A stretch of DNA of 30,199 nucleotides from a virus: positions 1 to 30,199 of IMG/VR virus record IMGVR_UViG_3300032308_001277. The stretch is one strand, 5' to 3'. Below the pieces are notes generated by a model. That model made no database searches and was not told where the DNA came from. It saw only the letters and a program-made list of their open reading frames with translations. Below are positions 17,379 through 23,122 of the stretch, in pieces; position 1 is the first letter of the stretch; the number at the start of each line of letters is the position of its first letter. The translations under genes were made by a program, and so were the position numbers.

Positions 17379-17578
17379 GATTTAGTTTCGACTTTAAAGA
17401 CATTATAACATACGGTTCATTTATCGTATCACTAACAGTGGCATACTATACACACGAAGTAAGACTTGTAAAACTGGAATCTGAAACCCAACAAGACAGG
17501 CAGGTAGTACAGGAAATCAAGTTAGAACTCAGAGAGATCAAGGCAGATATAAAGGAATTATTGAAACATACTAAATGA
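17375..17578 (+). CDS. Small membrane protein with coiled coil, lysis cassette (holin-related?)
   Basis: A 67-residue protein starting in an ATGA overlap. One membrane segment (residues 10-25, IITYGSFIVSLTVAYY) is followed by a heptad-patterned charged helix (residues 30-65, VKLESETQQDRQVVQEIKLE then LREIKADIKELLK). This layout is common for accessory holins or antiholins encoded just before an endolysin. Which of this and the next gene is the pore former cannot be told from sequence. Confidence 0.65.
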   Translation: MRFSFDFKDIITYGSFIVSLTVAYYTHEVRLVKLESETQQDRQVVQEIKLELREIKADIKELLKHTK

Positions 17579-17799
17579 AAATTAAATTCAAAGTAAAATC
17601 ATATTATCAACCAACACCAAAGAAGATGAGAAAGATTGGTGACGCTCTTCTAGGGGCAAGTCAATTCCTTACAGGTTATTCTATTGTCATGGACGAAAAA
17701 TGGTTAGCCTTTACCTGTATTACAATTGGTACTATTGGAAAGTTTATGACTAACTTTTTTGTCGAAGAACAAGAACCACATGATAAAGGCTTTACTTGA
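17575..17799 (+). CDS. Probable holin
   Basis: A 74-residue protein with a basic N-terminus (MKIKFKVKSYYQPTPKKMRK), two hydrophobic segments (about residues 23-38 and 43-62, the second with GTIGKFMTNFF) and a charged C-terminus. It sits immediately before the endolysin, overlapping it by TTGA. Endolysin lacks a signal peptide, so a holin is required, and this two-segment protein is the best candidate. Confidence 0.68.
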   Translation: MKIKFKVKSYYQPTPKKMRKIGDALLGASQFLTGYSIVMDEKWLAFTCITIGTIGKFMTNFFVEEQEPHDKGFT

Positions 17800-18395
17800 A
17801 AAAGATTCTTGACATACAACAGAATGACCAAATAGATAATAAGCTACTTGGAAGAATAAAACCAAGTGGTCAATGTGGTTACACGTCGGCAGCTATGCTT
17901 CTCTCATCAGTGTATGACAAGGCTAAGACAGATGAATTTATAGTTGAATTAATACTTACAATGGATAAGCCATTTATCGATAATAAGTCGGACGTCCGGA
18001 ACGGTGCTTTTCTTGCTAAGTATCCAGACTATCTCAATGCGATACTCAAAAAAAATAATATTCCAAAAAAAGCAAAATTCCTTCCTCACTCAGGAACCAA
18101 TGAAGACATTATAAATGCCATAGACAAGGGATCTCCTGTGATGTGTTCTACAATGATCACAAAAGACGGTCATTATATTTTAATTATTGGCTATGATAAT
18201 GAAAGGAAATCTTGGATTGTAAATGATCCTTTCGGAAGATACTCTTTTGCTGATTCGAAATACGCAATAATTGGAAAGAACTCAGGGCATAAAGTGGAGT
18301 ATCCATATACTTTATTAGGAAATGCAATGGTCGCATCTAGTAGGATTGCATCGGGTGGATCAAAGTCTGGATACCGACTACTATGGTTAGAATAG
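17796..18395 (+). CDS. Endolysin, C39-like (papain-fold) peptidase
   Basis: A 199-residue protein with the signature of peptidase C39-like domains: SGQCGYTSAAM with nucleophile Cys27, DGHYILIIGYD with His126, and WIVNDPFGRY with Asp144. It would cut peptide cross-links in the cell wall. It has no signal peptide and lies between the holin candidate and the spanin, so a role in lysis is well supported. Translation starts at TTG within a TTGA overlap. The C-terminal segment after residue 150 may bind wall or complete the fold. An alternative role as a bacteriocin-type processing peptidase is unlikely in this context. Confidence 0.85.
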   Translation: MKKILDIQQNDQIDNKLLGRIKPSGQCGYTSAAMLLSSVYDKAKTDEFIVELILTMDKPFIDNKSDVRNGAFLAKYPDYLNAILKKNNIPKKAKFLPHSGTNEDIINAIDKGSPVMCSTMITKDGHYILIIGYDNERKSWIVNDPFGRYSFADSKYAIIGKNSGHKVEYPYTLLGNAMVASSRIASGGSKSGYRLLWLE

Positions 18396-18745
18396 TATTA
18401 TTAATCTTATTACTTGGATGTGCTACAGATAACCAGATCAATAAGCCAATAGATACAAAAGAAGCAATAAAAGACTTACAATCGATTGAGATATCTACTA
18501 TTAAAGATTCTGCTATCAGAGAGAGAGTGGTCAGAGTATTACAGGATTGTGGGGAATACGGGAAAGAAGCTTACAAGAGTGCTACTGCTTTACAGAGTCG
18601 AGTATCCGAACTAGAAAAGCAATTAGCAGAACTAGAAGAAGAAATAAAGCCATATAGGTATTTTAAGCGATTCCTTTTAGTTACTATAATTGCAGTTCTA
18701 ATATTTTTTGGAATTAAATTTTATTTAAAGTTAAAACCAATCTAA
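18383..18745 (+). CDS. Unimolecular spanin (u-spanin)
   Basis: A 120-residue protein with a short lipoprotein signal ending in the lipobox LLGC (Cys13, residue +2 Ala, so sorted to the outer membrane), a periplasmic stretch with a coiled coil at about residues 68-89 (ALQSRVSELEKQLAELEEEI), and a C-terminal membrane helix at about 97-115 (FLLVTIIAVLIFFGIKFYL). Lipid anchor plus C-terminal inner-membrane helix in one chain is the topology of phage T1 gp11, which fuses inner and outer membranes at lysis. This implies a Gram-negative host. It overlaps the endolysin by 13 bases. Confidence 0.8.
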   Translation: MVRIVLLILLLGCATDNQINKPIDTKEAIKDLQSIEISTIKDSAIRERVVRVLQDCGEYGKEAYKSATALQSRVSELEKQLAELEEEIKPYRYFKRFLLVTIIAVLIFFGIKFYLKLKPI

Positions 18746-18936
18746 TAATTTTTAGCATGTTTTATAAATTGAGCAGGTTTTACTTGCAATCTATCTTGCC
18801 ATTCCAATCTAATCAATTCCAGATCTTCAGAGTTAACCGTGCCATCTGCTAGTGTTCTAAGTTTTCTCTCTTTCATGAGTCTCCTTATCGTTGATTGGTC
18901 GCAATTCAAATATCGTGATGCATCTTGTATTTTCAT
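18742..18936 (-). CDS. Small helix-turn-helix DNA-binding protein (excisionase / MerR-like)
   Basis: A 64-residue leftward gene with a strong AAGGAGAT site four bases before its ATG. Residues 1-28 (KIQDASRYLNCDQSTIRRLMKERKLR) form a typical helix-turn-helix of the kind seen in excisionases and MerR-like regulators; a helical tail follows. It converges on the spanin gene, the two stop codons overlapping. As one of only two leftward genes it may regulate the divergent control region; a recombination directionality role is possible but no integrase is visible. Confidence 0.75.
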   Translation of the reverse strand: MKIQDASRYLNCDQSTIRRLMKERKLRTLADGTVNSEDLELIRLEWQDRLQVKPAQFIKHAKNY

Positions 18937-18947
18937 TCTTATCTCCT

Positions 18948-18985
18948 TAAAATAAAATGAGTCGTTCGGAAAAATCGAACAACTC
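18948..18985 (-). terminator. Leftward terminator / attenuator between the two leftward genes
   Basis: Read leftward, GAGTTGTTCG (18985-18976) pairs with CGAACGACTC (18968-18959) over ten positions with one U-G wobble, loop ATTTTTC, followed by ATTTTATTTT (18957-18948). The wobble is a C-A mismatch on the other strand, so the structure favours the leftward RNA. It lies between the membrane gene and the ribosome site of the HTH gene and could attenuate the latter. Confidence 0.7.
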
Positions 18986-18999
18986 AGGTGTAATCAATT

Positions 19000-19500
19000 C
19001 TAATCTAGTTTAATGTCGTGCCAACTATTTTTGTATGTCTCGTTTATATTTTTTATCTCTCTATCATATTGCTGTACAGCCAATTCAGTTAGATATACTA
19101 TTATTGCAATCGGTAACACAGACATTATTAATGCCTGGCTAAATGCGAGTAGTGTTCCGGGGTCATCAATCGGTTGTTTGCATGCACCTGCACATACAAG
19201 AAATGAATTAGTATTTGCAGTCGTAGATATTAAAAAAGCTAGTATCACGCTACCCCACATCAATGCATAAGTTCTCATCAAGTGAAATACGATAATGGCT
19301 ATGTCTAGTGCAAGTGATATTCCCAGAGCATAGATTGTAAGAGTAGTCTCGGATTGAATAAGATCTATTCTAGTTTGTAATAGATAATACTTAATAGCTG
19401 AGTAGTTTGATATTATCCCTACAGTCCCGAAAAAGATTGCTATACTTAATTTGAGTCTTTTAGTCTCGAAGAATTGAAAGAATTTTGATTGATTTTTCAT
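19000..19500 (-). CDS. Four-helix membrane protein, leftward module
   Basis: With the start placed at the ATG complementary to 19498-19500 (AGGAG 11 bases upstream), the protein has 166 residues; an upstream in-frame ATG at 19566 lacks a site and lies in the A-tract region. Hydrophobic segments fall at about residues 18-35, 54-74, 77-95 and 117-139. A Cys pair (FLVCAGACKQP, Cys103 and Cys107) sits in the third loop and a charged C-terminal tail follows. No family is recognised. In this position, between lysis genes and the early region, a superinfection-exclusion or lysogenic-conversion role is a reasonable guess. Confidence 0.7.
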   Translation of the reverse strand: MKNQSKFFQFFETKRLKLSIAIFFGTVGIISNYSAIKYYLLQTRIDLIQSETTLTIYALGISLALDIAIIVFHLMRTYALMWGSVILAFLISTTANTNSFLVCAGACKQPIDDPGTLLAFSQALIMSVLPIAIIVYLTELAVQQYDREIKNINETYKNSWHDIKLD

Positions 19501-19565
19501 GGTTGTTATGTCTCCTTTTGTGTTTATCGAATTTTTGGGAAAAAACTTAAATGAAATAAAAATCA

Positions 19566-19592
19566 TTTTTTTTCTTTTTTTTTCTTTTTTTT
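19566..19592. other. Phased T-tracts in the divergent control region
   Basis: The run T8-C-T9-C-T8-G places three A/T-tracts with a period of 9-10 bases, one per helical turn, directly before the rightward promoter. Such phasing gives rigid or curved DNA and can act as an UP-like element or protein-binding site. On the leftward side it lies upstream of the membrane gene. Confidence 0.65.
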
Positions 19593-19622
19593 GTTTACTT
19601 TTTTAGATGGGTAAACGATAAT
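19593..19622 (+). promoter_or_regulatory. Rightward early promoter overlapped by an inverted-repeat operator
   Basis: A -35 TTTACT (19594-19599), 17-base spacer and -10 GATAAT (19617-19622) form a good sigma70-type promoter upstream of the early genes. A perfect inverted repeat GTTTAC (19593-19598) and GTAAAC (19611-19616) spans from the -35 to the base before the -10, as expected for an operator. The whole gap 19501-19655 otherwise holds the leftward leader and the T-tracts. Confidence 0.65.
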
Positions 19623-19655
19623 AAATATATAAGAGATCAAAGGAGATCAAAAACC

Positions 19656-19865
19656 ATGAAAGAAATCAACGAATTAAAAAACCTAGAAAATGAAATCAAG
19701 AACTGGTTATTTAATCATAAACTTTATATAGATCATACCGAAAAATTGATGAATATGCCAAAATATGGAAAATACATAATTAAATGGGAAGATGCTTATG
19801 CTAAAGCAAAAAAAACAAATCCTAATTTAAACTACGATTTTGGGGATATGATCTCATTTTACTAG
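19656..19865 (+). CDS. Unknown 69-residue protein, first rightward early gene
   Basis: No family recognised. The protein is helical and charged (LKNLENEIKNWLFNHKLYI, KWEDAYAKAKKTNPNLNYDF) with no membrane segment. It has an AGGAG ten bases before ATG and is the first gene after the promoter at 19593, so it should be expressed earliest. First early genes of phages often encode host-takeover or anti-defence proteins, but nothing in the sequence proves this. Confidence 0.7.
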   Translation: MKEINELKNLENEIKNWLFNHKLYIDHTEKLMNMPKYGKYIIKWEDAYAKAKKTNPNLNYDFGDMISFY

Positions 19866-19874
19866 CCTGATGAT

Positions 19875-19908
19875 GGGGAGCTTGCTACTCCCCGAAACTC
19901 TTCGGAGT
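19875..19908 (+). promoter_or_regulatory. Two stacked hairpins before the second early gene
   Basis: GGGGAG/CTCCCC (19875-19880 with 19888-19893, loop CTTGCTA) is followed three bases later by ACTC/GAGT (19897-19900 with 19905-19908) closed by a TTCG tetraloop in the very stable C(UUCG)G form. No T-run follows. They lie between the first early gene and the Shine-Dalgarno of the next and could act as an RNA-stability or protein-binding element. Confidence 0.65.
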
Positions 19909-19931
19909 CGCTAGAAGCAAAGGAGATCACA

Positions 19932-20108
19932 ATGAGCAACAATACAACAATCAGAGTAAGCAAAGAGCTAATTGAAGCAGCAATCGAAAAGCACAAAAAG
20001 ATTAAAAAATTAAATCCTGAAGAGAAAGTTTTTATCCAGGGATTTATTGCCAGTCTGCTTGCAAAGTATGCAGCAGGAAACTTAGTAGAAAAGGAAGGAA
20101 AGAAATGA
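19932..20108 (+). CDS. 58-residue probable ribbon-helix-helix DNA-binding protein
   Basis: A small protein with AGGAG eight bases before ATG, ending in an ATGA overlap with the next gene. The N-terminus NNTTIRVSKELIEAAIEKH has the beta-strand then helix pattern of ribbon-helix-helix repressors, followed by a second helix (EEKVFIQGFIASLLAKYAAG). It is a plausible regulator of the nearby promoter, which has a short inverted repeat suited to such a dimer. The family call is by pattern only. Confidence 0.6.
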   Translation: MSNNTTIRVSKELIEAAIEKHKKIKKLNPEEKVFIQGFIASLLAKYAAGNLVEKEGKK

Positions 20109-20545
20109 TTTATAAAACTAAAAATAATAATTATTTAATTAGCGATAGAGGATGGGCAAGATTTATTAACTCTTCTGGAACTCATCTTAGATGGGTAGAC
20201 GATGAAGAACTTGAGTATTTAACTCGAGTTTTAGAGTTAGTTGATGAATGCCCAAAGCCTGAATCTAGTCCAGAATTGCCAAAAGTTGAAAGATATTGGC
20301 AATATATCGAGAGATCATCTCAACCAGAGCTATCTAGCAATGGTGGAGTTTATGATTGTTTGACTCGAATTGAAAAATATTCCAATTGGGATTCTTCTTA
20401 TATGAATGATTTTAAATTAGTTACTAATCATTTATATAACTCTGATTTTGAGGATCAGGGATGGAATTCTATTTATTTAAAAGATGAAATAGATGCACAA
20501 GCATTTATTTTACAATTTATGCATGGTAAGGAAGTAACAGTATGA
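20105..20545 (+). CDS. Unknown 146-residue early protein
   Basis: No family recognised. A soluble acidic protein rich in Tyr, Trp and Glu, with SDRGWARFINSSGTHLRWVDD near the start and a Pro/Glu linker (PKPESSPELPKVERYW) around residues 51-66. It overlaps both neighbours by ATGA and so is part of the same transcript as the recombination protein. Its codons are AT-rich. Confidence 0.7.
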   Translation: MIYKTKNNNYLISDRGWARFINSSGTHLRWVDDEELEYLTRVLELVDECPKPESSPELPKVERYWQYIERSSQPELSSNGGVYDCLTRIEKYSNWDSSYMNDFKLVTNHLYNSDFEDQGWNSIYLKDEIDAQAFILQFMHGKEVTV

Positions 20546-21456
20546 ACGACAATGTAATATCTAGCAACAATCCGATGGAGAACATACGCCAATCTACAGA
20601 CGTGGCAGGGGCATGTAAAGAGATAGTCACTAAAACTGCAATAAGCATCCAAGGGAAAAAATATGTCCCTGTTGAAGGCTGGATGTCAATTGCAACGGCT
20701 CATGGGTGTGTGGCTAGTATATCAAAAGTTGAGCCAGTGGAAGGAAATATTAATTTTGTGCGAGGCTATAAAGCAACTGCAGAAATTAGACGCATGACAG
20801 ATAACATGTTAATATCAACAGCCGAAGGATTTGTAGGTGAAGATGAGCCTGTTTGGTTTGGAGGAGAATCTGAAGTATACGACAAGCAGACCAAAAGAAA
20901 AATAAAGAAAATCTTACCAAAAAGACCTGATTTTGCTATTCGTGCAATGGCTCAAACAAGAGCATTATCAAGAGTATGCAGATCTGCTTTTGCCCATATT
21001 GTGGTACTCATGGATGCAGGTCTTAGTACTACACCTGCAGAAGAAATGTCTTATGACATTGAGGTTAAGCCCACAGAAAGCAGGGAAGAGATAGTTAAAT
21101 CAGAAATCAAGCCTGAACAAAAACAGCCAATAAAATCAGGCATAGAAGAGACTTTCTCAAAATTCAAAACTGCTATATCTGAATGTCTTATAACTCTCAA
21201 TCTGGATAGATTTATAAAGGCTAGCCAGACTTTTGATAAGTATATTGAGACTCTTCCAGAAGAGATCTATGAAGAATACAGTCACTACATGACTAAAACA
21301 TTGACTCAAATTACAGAGCAAATTGAGTCAGGAGATTTTGCAACTAGCGAAGCACAGAGAGATCAATTGATTAAATTGTATCCAGTTTGGAAAAATGAAA
21401 TCAGTCGAGTATATAATAATCAGCCAAAAAAGGATCAAGAGGAGAGAATATTTTGA
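20542..21456 (+). CDS. Putative phage recombination / ssDNA-annealing-type protein
   Basis: A 304-residue protein. The conserved core at residues 38-160 includes GKKYVPVEGWMSIATAHG, GYKATAEIRRM, EGFVGEDEPVWFGGE, and PDFAIRAMAQTRALSRVCRSAFAH. This pattern, a short beta domain then a helix with A-RAMAQTRA-SR, is one I recognise from a family common in phage early regions and reminiscent of the ERF/Rad52-like annealing group; the link to annealing is not certain. The C-terminal 120 residues are charged helices. Its position among early genes fits a role in replication-linked recombination. Confidence 0.55.
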   Translation: MNDNVISSNNPMENIRQSTDVAGACKEIVTKTAISIQGKKYVPVEGWMSIATAHGCVASISKVEPVEGNINFVRGYKATAEIRRMTDNMLISTAEGFVGEDEPVWFGGESEVYDKQTKRKIKKILPKRPDFAIRAMAQTRALSRVCRSAFAHIVVLMDAGLSTTPAEEMSYDIEVKPTESREEIVKSEIKPEQKQPIKSGIEETFSKFKTAISECLITLNLDRFIKASQTFDKYIETLPEEIYEEYSHYMTKTLTQITEQIESGDFATSEAQRDQLIKLYPVWKNEISRVYNNQPKKDQEERIF

Positions 21457-21821
21457 ACACTGAAATTAAAATAAACAGACAGAGATATTGGCATATCAAA
21501 GAAGAGAAGTATATTTACAGTGCATTGAGCTATGAAGGAAATCATAATTATATTAGATCTGAATGGACTGGATTGGTAGACGTAGATCTGCAACCAATCT
21601 ATGAAGATGATATAATACATGTAATTGAGACAGATAGAGAAGATTACTACGCAATTGTTAGACATGACTACAAGTCTTACAGAGTATTCGACACTTACCC
21701 AGTAAGACAACCTTACTCATCTCTTGGATTGGCATGGATTACAGCATCTATAGTCAAGTCAGTAAAAATAGTAGGTAACATCAGAGAAGAGAAATATAAA
21801 AAGTACAGGGACATGATATGA
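21453..21821 (+). CDS. YopX-like protein
   Basis: A 122-residue protein starting at TTG within a TTGA overlap. The order WTGLVDVDLQPIYEDDIIHV, then DREDYYAIVRHD, then VKSVKIVGNIREEKY follows the YopX domain pattern (GL.D..G..IyEgDIv ... igNiyE), a family widespread in phages without known biochemical function. The usual Gly in YEGD is Asp here. Part of the early operon. Confidence 0.7.
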   Translation: MNTEIKINRQRYWHIKEEKYIYSALSYEGNHNYIRSEWTGLVDVDLQPIYEDDIIHVIETDREDYYAIVRHDYKSYRVFDTYPVRQPYSSLGLAWITASIVKSVKIVGNIREEKYKKYRDMI

Positions 21822-22018
21822 AACAATATTATGGATATGCACAAGCAGGCATTAACAAAATCGGTGGAACACTAGGAAGTATCACATCTTGCGAAGTAGT
21901 TCATATTGAACTCTCAAAAGAGGATGCAAAAAACAGAGCAGTCAGACAAAAAAGTCTGATTGCTACTATAGATAGTCTATGGAATGAAAGGAATCTAAAT
22001 GGAAGAAATTATAAATAA
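21818..22018 (+). CDS. Unknown 66-residue early protein
   Basis: No family recognised. Starts in an ATGA overlap. The N-terminus is Gly/Tyr-rich (YYGYAQAGINKIGGTLGS) and the rest helical and charged (HIELSKEDAKNRAVRQK). It overlaps the next gene by 20 bases, in keeping with the dense early operon. Confidence 0.6.
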   Translation: MKQYYGYAQAGINKIGGTLGSITSCEVVHIELSKEDAKNRAVRQKSLIATIDSLWNERNLNGRNYK

Positions 22019-22364
22019 GTTCGTAGATCTCAAACCGACTCACAGATACTACTGTGATAATTGCCAAGATACTGGTAAGATTGAAACGCTAGTCTACACT
22101 GGTAAAGATATAGGATATCTTACGCATGGACAAGTGATAGTATCGTATGACAGGTTTGCTAGGATCTGTTGGAACTATCACAAGTCACTATATCCAAGCC
22201 TACCTGAGTATAATAGATTTTTAATGTCAAACAAGGAAGCTATTGAAACTTATTGCAAGTCAGCAGAGAAATACAATCCATCTGCACATTACGACATACA
22301 AAGCCTTGATCCATGTAAATGTAATCGAGGCAATTGGACAAAGGAGAAACGCAAATATGATTGA
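21999..22364 (+). CDS. Small protein with two Cys pairs, possible zinc-binding
   Basis: A 121-residue protein. YYCDNCQDTG (Cys19 and Cys22) near the start and DPCKCNRGNW near the end supply two CxxC/CxC pairs that could bind one metal ion, as in DnaJ- or rubredoxin-type knuckles. Between them lie aromatic helices (FARICWNYHKSLYPSLPEYN). Function unknown. Starts within the previous gene and overlaps the next by eight bases. Confidence 0.65.
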   Translation: MEEIINKFVDLKPTHRYYCDNCQDTGKIETLVYTGKDIGYLTHGQVIVSYDRFARICWNYHKSLYPSLPEYNRFLMSNKEAIETYCKSAEKYNPSAHYDIQSLDPCKCNRGNWTKEKRKYD

Positions 22365-22503
22365 TTTGAAATTTAAACTATTCGATTGGATCATCTGGAT
22401 AAAGCCAGTAGATAGATTGTTGTTCAGCGAACGACATGAGATTTCTTGTAAGGTATATGTGTATTGGTATATGGCTATTGTGATTAGGAGAGTTATAAGA
22501 TGA
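22357..22503 (+). CDS. 48-residue basic aromatic protein, possibly membrane-attached
   Basis: Start chosen at ATG 22357, ten bases after AAGGAG (22341-22346); in-frame upstream codons lie inside the previous gene without a site. The protein has Trp/Ile-rich stretches (LFDWIIWIKPVDRLLF, KVYVYWYMAIVIRRVIR), so it may associate with membranes. No family recognised. Confidence 0.5.
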   Translation: MIDLKFKLFDWIIWIKPVDRLLFSERHEISCKVYVYWYMAIVIRRVIR

Positions 22504-22691
22504 ACATATCACAGATAGAAAGTGAATTGATAACTTTGATTACAGTCGAGGCATACCTAGAGCGATCCTTGAAAAGTATACTAAACAAAAAAGAAAAAGA
22601 TCAGCTAAAACAAACTAGACGATCACTCAATGAGATAAGGGTAGCGATGCTTGAATTATTAGAAATTTATAAGAAGGAGGAAAAAGCATGA
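22500..22691 (+). CDS. 63-residue coiled-coil protein
   Basis: Starts in an ATGA overlap. Entirely helical, with heptad-like Leu and Ile (ISQIESELITLITVEAYLER, RRSLNEIRVAMLELLEIYKK). No family recognised; could be a small assembly or regulatory subunit. Confidence 0.65.
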   Translation: MNISQIESELITLITVEAYLERSLKSILNKKEKDQLKQTRRSLNEIRVAMLELLEIYKKEEKA

Positions 22692-22885
22692 ATCAAGATA
22701 CATTAAATAAACTTGGAGAGGCATTAATGTATTTAGAACAATCAGTAAATGATTATAAAAATTATTTAAATGATATAAAAGATTTAAAACGAAAAAGAAT
22801 TCACTATCAATATTATACAATTCGATCTGAATGCAAAGAGATAATTTATCATTGTAATTTATTGTTAGATAATGCAGAAAAATAA
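22688..22885 (+). CDS. 65-residue helical protein
   Basis: Starts in an ATGA overlap after AAGGAGG, a very strong ribosome site. Helical and basic (KLGEALMYLEQSVNDYKNYL, KDLKRKRIHYQYYT). Similar in size and helix content to the gene before it. It ends this early sub-operon; a 152-base stretch with a hairpin and a small possible frame follows. Confidence 0.65.
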   Translation: MNQDTLNKLGEALMYLEQSVNDYKNYLNDIKDLKRKRIHYQYYTIRSECKEIIYHCNLLLDNAEK

Positions 22886-22925
22886 AACTTTACAAAATAA
22901 TAAGACATAACAAACTAGCACTAAG

Positions 22926-22945
22926 CCCGATGCCCATACATCGGG
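22926..22945. other. Hairpin upstream of the antirepressor gene
   Basis: CCCGATG (22926-22932) and CATCGGG (22939-22945) form a perfect 7-base-pair stem with loop CCCATA; a G-U pair can extend it by one. No T-run follows. It lies in the 152 bases before the antirepressor and its 3' side merges into a GGGTGG that could serve as ribosome site for the small frame at 22955. Confidence 0.7.
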
Positions 22946-22954
22946 TGGATCTTT

Positions 22955-23122
22955 ATGGGAAGATTTAGCAATTGGGAACCTGCCTACAAATATCCATCCA
23001 TGTACACATATTGGGACAACCTAAACAGGAGTCCAAAATGGAACAAAATTTATTCAGCCAACCAAAACAAGACAATCAAATATCAATATTTGATTTTGAG
23101 AAACAGCAGGTTAGAACTGTAA
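22955..23122 (+). CDS. Possible 55-residue leader frame overlapping the antirepressor start
   Basis: ATG 22955 follows GGGTGG at a workable distance. The first 28 codons lie in the gap before the antirepressor and encode an unusually Trp/Tyr-rich stretch (NWEPAYKYPSMYTYWDNL); the rest runs out of frame through the start of the antirepressor gene. The aromatic content looks protein-like, and translation through the downstream start could control it. It may also be chance. Confidence 0.3.
   Translation: MGRFSNWEPAYKYPSMYTYWDNLNRSPKWNKIYSANQNKTIKYQYLILRNSRLEL

Noticed and set aside
19000-19566. Longer form of the leftward membrane protein starting at 19566
   Set aside because: The extra 22 residues are encoded by AT-rich leader with no ribosome site; the ATG at 19500 has AGGAG upstream.
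22886-22917. Promoter with -35 TTTACA at 22889 before the antirepressor
   Set aside because: No acceptable -10 hexamer at 15-19 bases spacing.
22972-23037. Extension of the antirepressor start upstream to TTG 22972
   Set aside because: No Shine-Dalgarno precedes it, while AGGAG lies six bases before ATG 23038; BRO-N proteins start close to this point.
22955-23122. Programmed -1 frameshift fusing the leader frame to the antirepressor
   Set aside because: No slippery heptamer in the right frame within the overlap; kept only as a possible separate leader frame.
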